The notes: generated by a model not told the origin, from the sequence alone. Counted from the stretch's first letter, positions 37,897 to 46,486 are shown. The stretch: 64,000 nucleotides of DNA from Muribaculaceae bacterium (GCA_022510385.1 JAFLTQ010000005.1:62001-126000); one strand, 5' to 3'. Numbers and translations: made by a program.

Positions 37897-37946
37897 ATTT
37901 CATCTGCAAATCATCCCAAAAGGCTGAGAATCAGGACAGACTGCAT

Positions 37947-39059
37947 TTACAACACTTTCTGATAAACTTCAGTGAGAGGATTGATAAAATGGAGCCATGA
38001 AAGGCGTCCCATATAAGTCCGGAAGGCATTCTCGCCCATCTTTAATCTTAAATCCGGATTGTCTGCCAATTTCTTAATATTTTCTGCAAGGAATGAAGGA
38101 TTTGCCGGAGGAGTCAGAAATCCTTCCCATCCATCGGTGATATATTCAGGTTGAGCACCATTGGAAGAGCATACCTGCGGTCTCCCGGCTATCATATACT
38201 CAATATTTGAGAGTCCGAAAGCCTCCTCTTGAGTTGAGGGCAAGACTCCGAAATCTGATTCTTTAATCAACGGCAAAGGGTCATTGGTGTGTTTATGCCA
38301 GTCAATAAGGTCCATCACACCACGTGTTATGGCACGATGTCTAATTTTATCCATATAATCCGGAGTGCCGCTCCCTACAATCCTCAATCTAATACGCCTT
38401 TCTTTCAAAATTGCCAAAGCATCTATCAGCGTTTCAAGTCCTTTCCCGGCACGCAAAGGTCCATGGAACATTGCCGTCAACGGACGGTTGGCCGATGGGG
38501 GCGAATAATCTTGTGAAGGGATATTCAGACTATTATGGATTACTATCAATTTTTCTGGATTTATCGGCATTATCTTGTTATGCCACGTTGAAACAAAGCG
38601 GTCGCGTGCAGCCCGGGATACAAATATCAGTGCATCCAGATTCTTATACAATAGTCTTAAAAGCCAGGAATCGACTGCCCGACGAATCTTATGTCGAGAC
38701 ATTATGAGCCTGACATCCTTTTTCCCCGATAATTTACGAGCTGCTAATGCTGTAAAAAGATTCCTGAATCCATGGGTATGAATTATCACATTTCCGGGAA
38801 TTTCTTTCAATTTATGTGATAAGATCCTAATCGATGTATAATCGGTGAAACCCTGAAGCGGTGCATGAAACAGTCTTATACCTGCCTTTTCGAATAGATT
38901 GTCCACCGCTTTGGCATCTCTTGTAAGAGCCCAAACGTTCCATCCTTTGGAATCAAAATGTCGACAGATGTCAAGAGCATACCGGGGGATACCGGCCCAG
39001 CGATTATCCCCCACAATGTGTATCAGTGTGGGTTGGGGTGTATTCACTCTTTCAGCCAA
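37947..39059 (-). CDS. Glycosyltransferase family 4-type protein
   Basis: A 370-residue GT-B fold protein. The N-terminal acceptor domain contains GDNRWAGIPRYALDI, and the C-terminal nucleotide-sugar domain shows LTAMFHGPLRAGKGLETLIDAL, RLRIVGSG, and the E-x7-E-like block PSTQEEAFGLSNIEYMIAGRP. It is probably a cytoplasmic or peripheral enzyme in surface-polysaccharide or LPS synthesis; the sugar cannot be deduced. It lies 43 bp downstream of alanine dehydrogenase on the same strand, so it may be transcribed with it by read-through. Confidence 0.85.
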   Translation of the reverse strand: MAERVNTPQPTLIHIVGDNRWAGIPRYALDICRHFDSKGWNVWALTRDAKAVDNLFEKAGIRLFHAPLQGFTDYTSIRILSHKLKEIPGNVIIHTHGFRNLFTALAARKLSGKKDVRLIMSRHKIRRAVDSWLLRLLYKNLDALIFVSRAARDRFVSTWHNKIMPINPEKLIVIHNSLNIPSQDYSPPSANRPLTAMFHGPLRAGKGLETLIDALAILKERRIRLRIVGSGTPDYMDKIRHRAITRGVMDLIDWHKHTNDPLPLIKESDFGVLPSTQEEAFGLSNIEYMIAGRPQVCSSNGAQPEYITDGWEGFLTPPANPSFLAENIKKLADNPDLRLKMGENAFRTYMGRLSWLHFINPLTEVYQKVL

Positions 39060-39102
39060 TATTCCTATATCCGGTTTCAGCTAAATTTCAGTAGTTGAGC
39101 TG

Positions 39103-40209
39103 TTAATTTGTGGCTGCCAACATTACCTTTATGTCGACACTCGGGAGATTCAGGAATGAACCGATCAACTTATCAACAAGTTTACCGCGGAACGTCACCA
39201 TACCATTCTGCACACCCGGTGTTGAACCGATAAGGTGGTTTATTCCACCTTTTATGATTACTTCATCAAAGAAATTCACAATTACATTTGAAAGGGCCAT
39301 GGCTACTGTGCGTGGCACCGAAATTGAGGGATGTGTCTCCCGGAAATTTAATAGATAAACTGAATCTTTGAGCACCGGCGAGAGATTTTTGGGGAATTCA
39401 AATGGCCGTGTACATTCCCCTAAAAGTATTACGTCTGCACTTTTCACCCTGTTGAAAAGCACTCTCGGATGAATCGCGATTGTATTGAGACTATCCCCAC
39501 ACACTCTTTTGGCAGCCTGTAGTGCGGATATGTCATTATTCATAAGGGTCACAAAGGCGCCTGCAGCGATAGCAGCTTTTGCTGCAGAGTAAACTGCATT
39601 ACCATCCCCGATAATCAGGACTTCGCAAGGATTGATACCGGCAACCCCGGCTAACAAGACGCCTTTACCTCCTCCTAAATAAGAGAGATACTCCTGAGCA
39701 TATATGATAGCTCCTCTCCCGTCTATTTCATCTATTATATTGGCAAAAACTGCCTCATCGTTATGACTTACAACATTATCCAGGCAACATGACGTAATCT
39801 CTTTATCAAGAAGCGCTTTAATGACATTGATATCGAACAGACCTGACCCCATCATCGTGAAAAGGGCTGCCCCTTTTTTCATTTTATGGATGTCGCTGGC
39901 ATGAAGCGGGCGATAAGACAACACTACATCTGCCTTAAGGGCCTCACTTCGAGTCACTATATTTACCCCAAACTCACGATAACTGGAATCAGGAAAGCTG
40001 ATATCAGTAGCTGCTCCTTTTTCCATCAGAACCCTTATACCGCCAGAGGTCAGCAGTCCCGAGCCTTCCGGAGTGAGCAGAAAACGTGTCTCATCGGTAT
40101 CGGAATAATTTCCTACTAACCCTAATGTGAATTTAGCGTCTATTGTGTCTGCATCGACCGGATGAAGTTTTGTTTTCAAGTCGAAGTCTGAGGTAATCTT
40201 TTCGTTCAT
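39103..40209 (-). CDS. Alanine dehydrogenase / PNT-like dehydrogenase
   Basis: A 368-residue Rossmann protein of the alanine dehydrogenase/pyridine nucleotide transhydrogenase alpha family. The N-terminal part has ETRFLLTPEGSGLLTSGGIRV and later EYLSYLGGGKGVLL; the NAD-binding segment is EVLIIGDGNAVYSAAKAAIA (residue about 190). The family converts alanine to pyruvate and ammonia with NAD. The pattern is more divergent than E. coli or Bacillus Ald, so substrate assignment is moderate. It has a strong own promoter at 40280-40311. Confidence 0.75.
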   Translation of the reverse strand: MNEKITSDFDLKTKLHPVDADTIDAKFTLGLVGNYSDTDETRFLLTPEGSGLLTSGGIRVLMEKGAATDISFPDSSYREFGVNIVTRSEALKADVVLSYRPLHASDIHKMKKGAALFTMMGSGLFDINVIKALLDKEITSCCLDNVVSHNDEAVFANIIDEIDGRGAIIYAQEYLSYLGGGKGVLLAGVAGINPCEVLIIGDGNAVYSAAKAAIAAGAFVTLMNNDISALQAAKRVCGDSLNTIAIHPRVLFNRVKSADVILLGECTRPFEFPKNLSPVLKDSVYLLNFRETHPSISVPRTVAMALSNVIVNFFDEVIIKGGINHLIGSTPGVQNGMVTFRGKLVDKLIGSFLNLPSVDIKVMLAATN

Positions 40210-40279
40210 GGCCTGGTTCTTTTGAATAGTTGGGTATTTTCAAACTCAAGGAGTAAAGCGCCGTCTCCTTTCCTTAAAG

Positions 40280-40311
40280 CAAAGATAGAAAAAAGGAGTT
40301 GTAAATGCAAA
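40280..40311 (-). promoter_or_regulatory. Promoter of the alanine dehydrogenase gene
   Basis: On the minus strand TTTG (40311-40308), an exact 20-bp spacer and TATCTTTG (40287-40280). The start would be near 40275. Confidence 0.75.
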
Positions 40312-40503
40312 GCTAATCCCAAAATTTGATACACAGAATGTTTCTTTCACTCTTAAGAGCACTGAAACATCACTAACAAATAATTAATGGGATTAATAAT
40401 AAATAATGATGCGATTAAGCAAAGGCGGAATCAAACTTGTTGGTTATGCCGAATGTGAGAACTACGACAAACTCAAATAGGTTTACCATACTTCCTCCTA
40501 AAT

Positions 40504-40545
40504 TTTATTACTTTCAGGAGACCGTTTATTACTTTCAGGTGACCG
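40504..40545. repeat. Tandem 21-bp repeat downstream of uvrC
   Basis: Two head-to-tail 21-bp units (40504-40524 and 40525-40545) differ at one base, in the core ACTTTCAGGAGACCG / ACTTTCAGGTGACCG. Next to them, TTCACCTTTGAAATG and TTCACCATTGAAATG (about 40560-40595) form a second degenerate duplication that reaches the last uvrC codons. The core ACTTTCAGGAGA occurs again at 43221-43232, downstream of mnmG. Confidence 0.75.
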
Positions 40546-40574
40546 GCTACTAATTTATTTCACCTTTGAAATGA

Positions 40575-42545
40575 TTAATCTTCACCATTGAAATGGCTAT
40601 AGACGATATTGGCTTTAGCTTGACCTATCACCTCGGATAATTCCTTAAGACTTGCATCCTTTATCTTCTTGAGGCTCTTGAATTTACGCATCAGAGCCTT
40701 TGCTGTCGCCTCACCTATCCCCTTGATATTGAATATCTCGCTGGATATCTGTGACTTAGAACGTCTGTCGCGATGATGGGTTATCCCAAAGCGATGGGCT
40801 TCATCGCGTAGAGCCTGCACCACCTGAAGACTCCGACTCTTCTTATCGATATAAAGAGGATATTGATCGCCCGGATAATAAATCTCTTCAAGTCGTTTCG
40901 CAATACCCACTAAGGCTACTTTTCCACGAATACCCAATTCTTCGAAAGCCTCTACCGCTGCGCTTAATTGTCCTTTCCCTCCATCCACAACCACAAGTTG
41001 CGGGAGATCCTCCCCTTCGGCCACCATACGCGAATATCTCCGATGAAGCACCTCCTTCATGGAAGCAAAATCATCAGGTCCCTCCACACTTTTTATATTA
41101 AAATGTCTATAATCCTTTTTAGATGGTTTCCCGTTTCGAAAGACCACACAACTTGCTACAGGATTTGTGCCCTGAATATTAGAATTGTCGAAACATTCGA
41201 TATGACGAGGTTGGACATCGAGTCGAAAATCTTTTTTCATTTGTTCCATCAGCTTCTCAACTCCCCTCTCCGGATCGAGTTTTTCCGCCATTTTTTCCTT
41301 ATCCGTCATATATTGTCTCACATTCTTCATGCCGACGTCAAGTATTTTCTTTCTCTCTCCTCTCTTAGGCACTATAAAATTGACACCTTCAAACTCGACA
41401 TCAGGCAGAAATGGCACGATGACTTGGGAAAACTTTCTCTCGAATCTTTTCGATATCTCGGCTATAGCCAGAGAGAGGATTTCCTCCTTCGTTTCAGCCA
41501 GCTTTCTTCTGAACTCCATGTTTAAACTTTGCACCACGGCTCCATGATGCAGATGCATGAAATTAACGTAAGCTGAATCCCCCTCTTCATCGTATGCAAA
41601 CATATCGATATCCTCTTCAGGCGAGGCTATGACAGTTTTTGAATTATATTTCCTAACATTTTCATATTGCTCCTTGATAATATTGGCCTCTTCAAATTTC
41701 CATTCCTCGCTGAGACGCATCATCTCCTCCTTGAGATGATTTTCAAGAAGCACCGTTTCTCCGTTTAGAATTTGTTTTATTTCGGCAATATAACGCCCAT
41801 ACTCCTGTGGATTCACGAATCCGCGGCAAGGACCTGTACATTTCTTGATATGATAATCGAGGCAAAGCCGGTATTTCCCTTGTGCTATCTTTTTTTCTTC
41901 GAGATTATGCAAGCAACTTCTAAGTGGGAAAACATCGCGGATAAGTTGCAACATCAGACGAGCATTCTGAACGCTACTGTAAGGTCCGTAGTATTTAGCG
42001 TTAAGTCCCTTCTCACGTGTCATAAAAACTCGGGGATAGAGCTCCTTGGTCACTACTATCCAAGGGTATGACTTATCATCCTTGAGCAATACATTGAAAT
42101 GAGGTTTATATGCCTTTATCATTGCATTTTCAAGATGAAGGGCATCCTCTTCGGAAGTGACAACAATAAATCTGAGATCGACGATATTCCTAACGAGCAT
42201 ATTAGTTCTCACCGAATCATGTTTCCTGTTAAAATATGAAGAAACACGACGCTTCAATCTCTTAGCCTTCCCGACATAAATCACGTCCCCTTTCTTGTCA
42301 AGGTAAATATAAACTCCCGGAGCCTCCGGGAGATTATGTATTTTTTCCTTCAATTGCTCCCCGGGACGATTGTTAATAATATCATCACGAGTACGATCCG
42401 GTTTGATTTCGATACCGAAATGACCCGATTCATCGATATTTCTACCGACGTCAGCCAGAAGAGAATCGATAGAGTTCCTGACCTCCTCCGGGTTAGCAAC
42501 CAAAGAGACTGGATCCGAGCCTGTAGATAAAATTCTATCGAGCAT
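40575..42545 (-). CDS. uvrC: Excinuclease ABC subunit UvrC with N-terminal extension
   Basis: A 656-residue nucleotide-excision repair nuclease that cuts on both sides of the lesion. The GIY-YIG domain starts at about residue 77 (GVYIYLDKKGDVIYVGKAKR). A UVR helical hairpin (EEMMRLSEEWKFEEANIIKE), the RNase H-like nuclease domain (IECFDNSNIQGTNPVASCVV) and C-terminal HhH motifs (FNIKGIGEATAKALMRKF) follow. Usual UvrC proteins begin 10-15 residues before the GIY motif; here about 60 extra acidic residues precede it, and no later ATG exists before the domain. It is the last gene of a ybeY-mnmG-apt-uvrC run, 33 bp after apt. Confidence 0.93.
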   Translation of the reverse strand: MLDRILSTGSDPVSLVANPEEVRNSIDSLLADVGRNIDESGHFGIEIKPDRTRDDIINNRPGEQLKEKIHNLPEAPGVYIYLDKKGDVIYVGKAKRLKRRVSSYFNRKHDSVRTNMLVRNIVDLRFIVVTSEEDALHLENAMIKAYKPHFNVLLKDDKSYPWIVVTKELYPRVFMTREKGLNAKYYGPYSSVQNARLMLQLIRDVFPLRSCLHNLEEKKIAQGKYRLCLDYHIKKCTGPCRGFVNPQEYGRYIAEIKQILNGETVLLENHLKEEMMRLSEEWKFEEANIIKEQYENVRKYNSKTVIASPEEDIDMFAYDEEGDSAYVNFMHLHHGAVVQSLNMEFRRKLAETKEEILSLAIAEISKRFERKFSQVIVPFLPDVEFEGVNFIVPKRGERKKILDVGMKNVRQYMTDKEKMAEKLDPERGVEKLMEQMKKDFRLDVQPRHIECFDNSNIQGTNPVASCVVFRNGKPSKKDYRHFNIKSVEGPDDFASMKEVLHRRYSRMVAEGEDLPQLVVVDGGKGQLSAAVEAFEELGIRGKVALVGIAKRLEEIYYPGDQYPLYIDKKSRSLQVVQALRDEAHRFGITHHRDRRSKSQISSEIFNIKGIGEATAKALMRKFKSLKKIKDASLKELSEVIGQAKANIVYSHFNGED

Positions 42546-42578
42546 TCCTTAACAAAAAGTGGGAAGATGATCTATAAA

Positions 42579-43103
42579 TCAATACTTAAGCAAAGAAGTG
42601 ATCTCACAATCTGCGGGCAAATTCTTTCTACCATCGAGAGCGGTTAGTTCCACTATGAAATTAATATAGATTTTCTTAGGGTTCATACTTTTCACGAGGT
42701 CATAACAAGCCGCCATGGTTCCCCCTGTTGCGAGAAGATCGTCATGCAAAACGACGATGTCATCGCGGGAAATTGCATCACTATGTAGTTCGATCATATC
42801 GACACCATACTCCTTGGCGAAAGCCTTCTTGACAGTGACTGAGGGTAGTTTGCCCGGTTTTCTGGCCGGCACGAAACCTGCGCCGAGTTCGAAGGCCATA
42901 ATAGAACCACCGATAAACCCGCGGGATTCTATTCCAACAATTTTAGTTACCCCCTTATCCTTATAAATTTTCTTCAGTTCTTCACTCATAATGTGGAGAG
43001 CCTCCGGATCTTTGATCATAGTTGTGAGGTCACGGAACATGATACCCTTGGAAGGAAAATCAGGGACATCTCTAATTAGTTTTTTCAGATCTTCTAATTG
43101 CAT
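42579..43103 (-). CDS. apt: Adenine phosphoribosyltransferase
   Basis: A 174-residue salvage enzyme that makes AMP from adenine and PRPP. The PRPP-binding motif VVLHDDLLATGGTM (residue about 118), the N-terminal DFPSKGIMFRDLT block, and KIVGIESRGFIGG are those of Apt. The start ATG at 43103 is preceded 7 bp upstream by an 81-bp array of 9-bp repeats which would form a CAA-rich, poorly structured 5' leader. It lies between mnmG and uvrC on the same strand. Confidence 0.96.
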   Translation of the reverse strand: MQLEDLKKLIRDVPDFPSKGIMFRDLTTMIKDPEALHIMSEELKKIYKDKGVTKIVGIESRGFIGGSIMAFELGAGFVPARKPGKLPSVTVKKAFAKEYGVDMIELHSDAISRDDIVVLHDDLLATGGTMAACYDLVKSMNPKKIYINFIVELTALDGRKNLPADCEITSLLKY

Positions 43104-43110
43104 GGTTTTA

Positions 43111-43191
43111 GTTGTTATAGTTGTTGAAGTTGTTATAGTTGTTATAGTTGTTATAGTTGTTATAGTTGTTGGAGTTGTTGGAGTTGTTGGA
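43111..43191. repeat. Nine-unit 9-bp repeat array in the apt leader
   Basis: Nine units of exactly 9 bp on the plus strand: GTTGTTATA (5 copies), GTTGTTGAA (1) and GTTGTTGGA (3). On the apt mRNA the array reads as CAACAAC-type sequence that ends 7 nt before the AUG. The related array at 45822-45902 has the same unit length and copy number. Confidence 0.9.
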
Positions 43192-43242
43192 GTTTTGGAG
43201 AGTGTATGCTTATCTTTTCTACTTTCAGGAGATTACCGATTA

Positions 43243-43262
43243 ATTGTTCCACGTGGAACAAT
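43243..43262. other. parS: parS-type centromere site
   Basis: A 20-bp perfect palindrome whose 16-bp core, TGTTCCACGTGGAACA (43245-43260), fits the ParB/Spo0J parS consensus TGTTnCACGTGnAACA and is fully symmetric. It lies 18 bp after the mnmG stop, outside coding sequence. parS sites nucleate ParB spreading and SMC loading and usually cluster near oriC, where mnmG (gidA) is also often found. No second site was noticed in the window. Confidence 0.85.
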
Positions 43263-43280
43263 ATGTAAAAGATTCCTCTG

Positions 43281-45308
43281 TTATCTGTTTAGAAGTACGA
43301 GCAATATATTCACATCTGCCGGTGAGACTCCGGGGATTCGTGAGGCTTGGCCAATAGTCGAGGGTCTTAATTTTTGCAGTTTCTGACGTGCTTCCGTTGA
43401 TAGTGCAGTCAATTCCATGTAGTCAATATCGGATGGCAATTTTACATATTCGAGTCTCAACGTCTTTTCCGCCAATTCTCTTTCACGCAAAATATATCCT
43501 CCATACTTAATCAATATTTCAGCACATTCTACAATCTCTTTTCTTCTTTTTTCTTCAACTTCATCTATCCTGTTTTTCACTTCAGTTATTTCTGATAGTT
43601 TTTCGAAGTCAAGTTGCGGACGTTTCAGAAGATCGGAGATTTTAGTAGAAGCTGAAATAGGAGTTGCGCCCCATTTTTCAAGTAAGAAATTTGTCTCCGG
43701 AGTTGCTTTAATCATGAAGTTTTCACACCATTCAATCAAGCTGTCTCTCTCCTCTCGCTTAGCAACCATAGCATCGTATCTTTCTTTTGTAGCCAAGTCT
43801 ATCTCATACCCCAGACCGGTGAGCCTCATATCTGCATCATCCTGCCGAAGAAGGATTCGATATTCAGCACGCGATGTAAACATTCTATATGGTTCATCAA
43901 CTCCCTTCATCACAAGGTCATCAATGAGCACTCCGATATAGGCTTGGTCTCTTTGCAGAACTACGGGATGTTGGTTATTTACCGAGCGAGCTGCATTAAT
44001 ACCTGCCATCAGTCCTTGGGCTGCAGCTTCCTCATAACCCGTGGTACCATTAACTTGACCTGCAAAATATAATCCTTCTACTAATTTTGTTTGCAGATCA
44101 TGTGTCAGTTGCGTGGGATCAAAATAGTCATACTCTATGGCGTATCCCGGTCGATAGAATTGCACGTTTTTTAGTGCCGGAGTCAAACTTAGTGCCTCAA
44201 GTTGTATATCCCAGGGGAAGGAACTTGAGAATCCGTTTACATAAAATTCGTTGGTCTCCTCTCCTTCGGGCTCAAGGAATAACTGGTGGCTCTCTTTATC
44301 GGGGAAAGTCACTATCTTTGTTTCAATACTTGGACAATAGCGTGGACCGGTGCTTTGTATCTGACCATTATACAGAGGTGAAAGCCGGAGATTGTCTCGC
44401 ATTAACCGGTGGGATTCCGGTTCTGTATGGACAATAAAACAGCTTCTTGGATTTAATACTCTCCCGATGTTTGGGAGGAATGAGAACTTATGGAAATCAC
44501 GCTCTATTAGATGAAGGTGTGGACCTGCTACATTGTTCCGGTTGAAACTATCCACCTCTACCCTGTCATCCCCATCTTGCTGTTGGGTAAGAGAGAAATC
44601 TATCGATCTGCCGTCTATACGGGCCGGCGTACCGGTTTTTAGTCTTAAAACGTCAAAACCTATTTCCCGTAGTTGATCGGAAACTCCCTGCGATTCTGAC
44701 TCAGCTATCCTTCCTCCGGGAATTTTTGTTTCTCCAAAATGCATCAAACCATTTAGGAAAGTGCCTGCTGTAAGGATAACTTTTTTAGCATTGAAATGAA
44801 ATCCAAGGGCAGTAGTAACACCTGCAATCTTTAACTTATTTTTGGGTTCATCAATTGTTATTTTACCACTTTTTTCGCTTTCGTGTTCTGGTTGTTTTAC
44901 AGATTCGTTTTTATCATCTTTAACGAAATCAAAAGACACCACCATATCCTGGAAGAGTTCGAGATTGGGAGTGGTTTCTAAAATATTTCGCCAGAGGTTG
45001 CTGAATTTCTGTCGGTCGGATTGACATCTTGGCGACCATACAGCCGGACCTTTAGAGCGATTTAACATTCTAAACTGTATTGCTGTGAGATCGGCCACAA
45101 TCCCCATTTGTCCACCGAGGGCATCAATTTCCCTGACGATTTGACCTTTTGCAATACCGCCGACAGCCGGATTACATGACATTTGTGCCACTCTGTTAAG
45201 ATCAGAGGTAATCAAAAGAGTCTGCGCTCCGAGTTTTGCAGCAGCAACGGCAGCTTCACATCCGGCATGACCGGCTCCAACCACTATAACATCAAAATCG
45301 AATTTCAT
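43281..45308 (-). CDS. mnmG: tRNA uridine-5-carboxymethylaminomethyl modification enzyme MnmG
   Basis: A 675-residue FAD enzyme that, with MnmE, installs the cmnm5 group at wobble U34 of several tRNAs. The N-terminal dinucleotide motif VVGAGHAGCEAA and the downstream SCNPAVGGIAKGQIVREID block are diagnostic, as are TGYEEAAAQGL and PYRMFTSRAEYRILLRQDDA. Residues about 126-160 form a charged Lys/Glu/Ser insert (KNESVKQPEHESEKSG) that is absent from the usual 620-residue proteins. ybeY lies 10 bp upstream. A parS-type site follows the stop codon. Confidence 0.96.
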   Translation of the reverse strand: MKFDFDVIVVGAGHAGCEAAVAAAKLGAQTLLITSDLNRVAQMSCNPAVGGIAKGQIVREIDALGGQMGIVADLTAIQFRMLNRSKGPAVWSPRCQSDRQKFSNLWRNILETTPNLELFQDMVVSFDFVKDDKNESVKQPEHESEKSGKITIDEPKNKLKIAGVTTALGFHFNAKKVILTAGTFLNGLMHFGETKIPGGRIAESESQGVSDQLREIGFDVLRLKTGTPARIDGRSIDFSLTQQQDGDDRVEVDSFNRNNVAGPHLHLIERDFHKFSFLPNIGRVLNPRSCFIVHTEPESHRLMRDNLRLSPLYNGQIQSTGPRYCPSIETKIVTFPDKESHQLFLEPEGEETNEFYVNGFSSSFPWDIQLEALSLTPALKNVQFYRPGYAIEYDYFDPTQLTHDLQTKLVEGLYFAGQVNGTTGYEEAAAQGLMAGINAARSVNNQHPVVLQRDQAYIGVLIDDLVMKGVDEPYRMFTSRAEYRILLRQDDADMRLTGLGYEIDLATKERYDAMVAKREERDSLIEWCENFMIKATPETNFLLEKWGATPISASTKISDLLKRPQLDFEKLSEITEVKNRIDEVEEKRRKEIVECAEILIKYGGYILRERELAEKTLRLEYVKLPSDIDYMELTALSTEARQKLQKLRPSTIGQASRIPGVSPADVNILLVLLNR

Positions 45309-45318
45309 AAAAAAGATA

Positions 45319-45741
45319 TCAAGCCTCTCTTATATAAAGCGACAGAGCATTATTTTCACATTCCTCCATAATTTCTCTTTCGCCGGGTCCTTTATCATCA
45401 ATGCCGCAAAGATGGAGAACACCGTGGACAATGACTCTTAGCAATTCATCTTCAAAGTCTATGCTTAAATTATGTGCATTGCTCTTAACGGTATCTAATG
45501 AAATAAACAGATCTCCTCCGATTCTATTCTTATGGCTGTAATCAAAAGTAATTATATCCGTATAATAATCATGATTCAGAAACTTGCGGTTTATTCGTAA
45601 GATTTCCTCATCGTTACAGAATATATAGTTAAGATTACCGATTTTCTTATCAAAAGAAGAAGCCACAAGATTCAACCAATTTACAATCTTGGGATAATCC
45701 AAAGGAGGCTTCTCTATATTATCTGAATTAAAAGAAATCAT
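45319..45741 (-). CDS. ybeY: Endoribonuclease / rRNA maturation factor YbeY
   Basis: A 140-residue UPF0054 metalloprotein needed for 16S rRNA 3'-end maturation and ribosome quality control. The motif reads HGVLHLCGIDDKG: the first two zinc-binding histidines are present, but the third position (H-x3-H-x5-H) is Asp, which is probably usual in this lineage. The ATG at 45741 is chosen, because the longer frame opens with a TTG that lies inside a -7 box (TATATTTG, minus strand 45791-45784). It precedes mnmG by 10 bp and begins the ybeY-mnmG-apt-uvrC run. Confidence 0.9.
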   Translation of the reverse strand: MISFNSDNIEKPPLDYPKIVNWLNLVASSFDKKIGNLNYIFCNDEEILRINRKFLNHDYYTDIITFDYSHKNRIGGDLFISLDTVKSNAHNLSIDFEDELLRVIVHGVLHLCGIDDKGPGEREIMEECENNALSLYIREA

Positions 45742-45821
45742 CAAAAGAGTAATGATAAGTGTTTTGGAGGGAGAGGAGTAATGCAAATATAATGAATTTG
45801 GAATCTAAAAAAAAATTGGAG

Positions 45822-45902
45822 GAGTTGTTGGAGTTTTTAGAGTTATTGAAGTTGTTAGAGTTGTTGAAGTTGTTAGAGTTGTTGGAGTTGTTAGAGTTGT
45901 TG
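45822..45902. repeat. Nine-unit 9-bp repeat array upstream of ybeY
   Basis: Nine 9-bp units with consensus RAGTTGTTR on the plus strand, in the same register as the array at 43111. It lies about 30 bp upstream of the ybeY -7 box. The units alternate GTTGTTG and GTTGTTA and are more degenerate than at apt. Confidence 0.88.
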
Positions 45903-46486
45903 GGAAGAGAAAAAGTGGGATAAATTAAGTAAAGGGGATAAAGATTAGGATTTTTTAAATTTTTGGGGTTGAGAAACAGTGGCTTTATAATTTTAGTTTA
46001 CTGTTTGGGTATCAGCTATTTAATATCACAATGAAAGAAATTAAAGGGGATGAGAATTAAAAAAAACCAAGAATCTTATAAACCGGTCGTAGATTTAACA
46101 TTAGAATTCAGATCTCGTTCCCCAATTTTTTCTATCTGACCTCTTCTGACTTTTTCAATTTTAACCAATTCAATAATATCGTTAAGGATTTATATTAGGC
46201 TAATAGCCAATTTATAAAAGGTAAAAGGATGTAATTCAATCTTATATCCTATAATTCTAATATCGTGAGTAAAAAAATAGTAACAAGAGCGAGAATTTTT
46301 GGAATCTTCCAATAAAAGGAGGTAAAGGGAAGGAATCTCTTTTGATATACATATATAATATACTTTCAAGTATTTACAATCCCATTTTTTAATTGTACCG
46401 ATTTCGGTACAATTAGAAAATCATTAATCATTTTTAGAAAACCCATCGAATGGGAGGGGTTTGGGATTCTATAAAATTCCCTAAAT
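45903..46486. other. Gene-free AT-rich interval with a 24-bp palindrome
   Basis: About 580 bp without a plausible gene. It holds a perfect inverted repeat at 46391-46414 (arms AATTGTACCGA and TCGGTACAATT, 2-nt centre), 46 bp before a promoter for the next gene. It has A/T flanks but no T-run on either strand, so it looks more like an operator than a terminator. The rest shows no feature I recognise. Confidence 0.6.

Larger units (their letters stand above)
40210..40574. other. Gene-free interval between alanine dehydrogenase and uvrC
   Basis: About 365 bp holding the alanine dehydrogenase promoter (40280-40311), a 24-codon plus-strand frame starting MMRLSKGGIKLVGYAECE (40406-40480) with no visible signals, and the tandem 21-bp repeats next to the uvrC stop. 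No longer gene is seen. Confidence 0.6.

Noticed and set aside
40406..40480. 24-codon frame in the alanine dehydrogenase/uvrC gap
   Set aside because: Plausible composition but no promoter, start signal or homologue recognised; too short to support as a gene.
42991..43386. Plus-strand frame rich in Val-Val-Ile-Val
   Set aside because: The Val-rich part is only the translated 9-bp array, and the ends overlap apt and mnmG antisense.
43111..45902. CRISPR array
   Set aside because: Units of 7-9 bp are contiguous and have no spacers; no cas genes are near.
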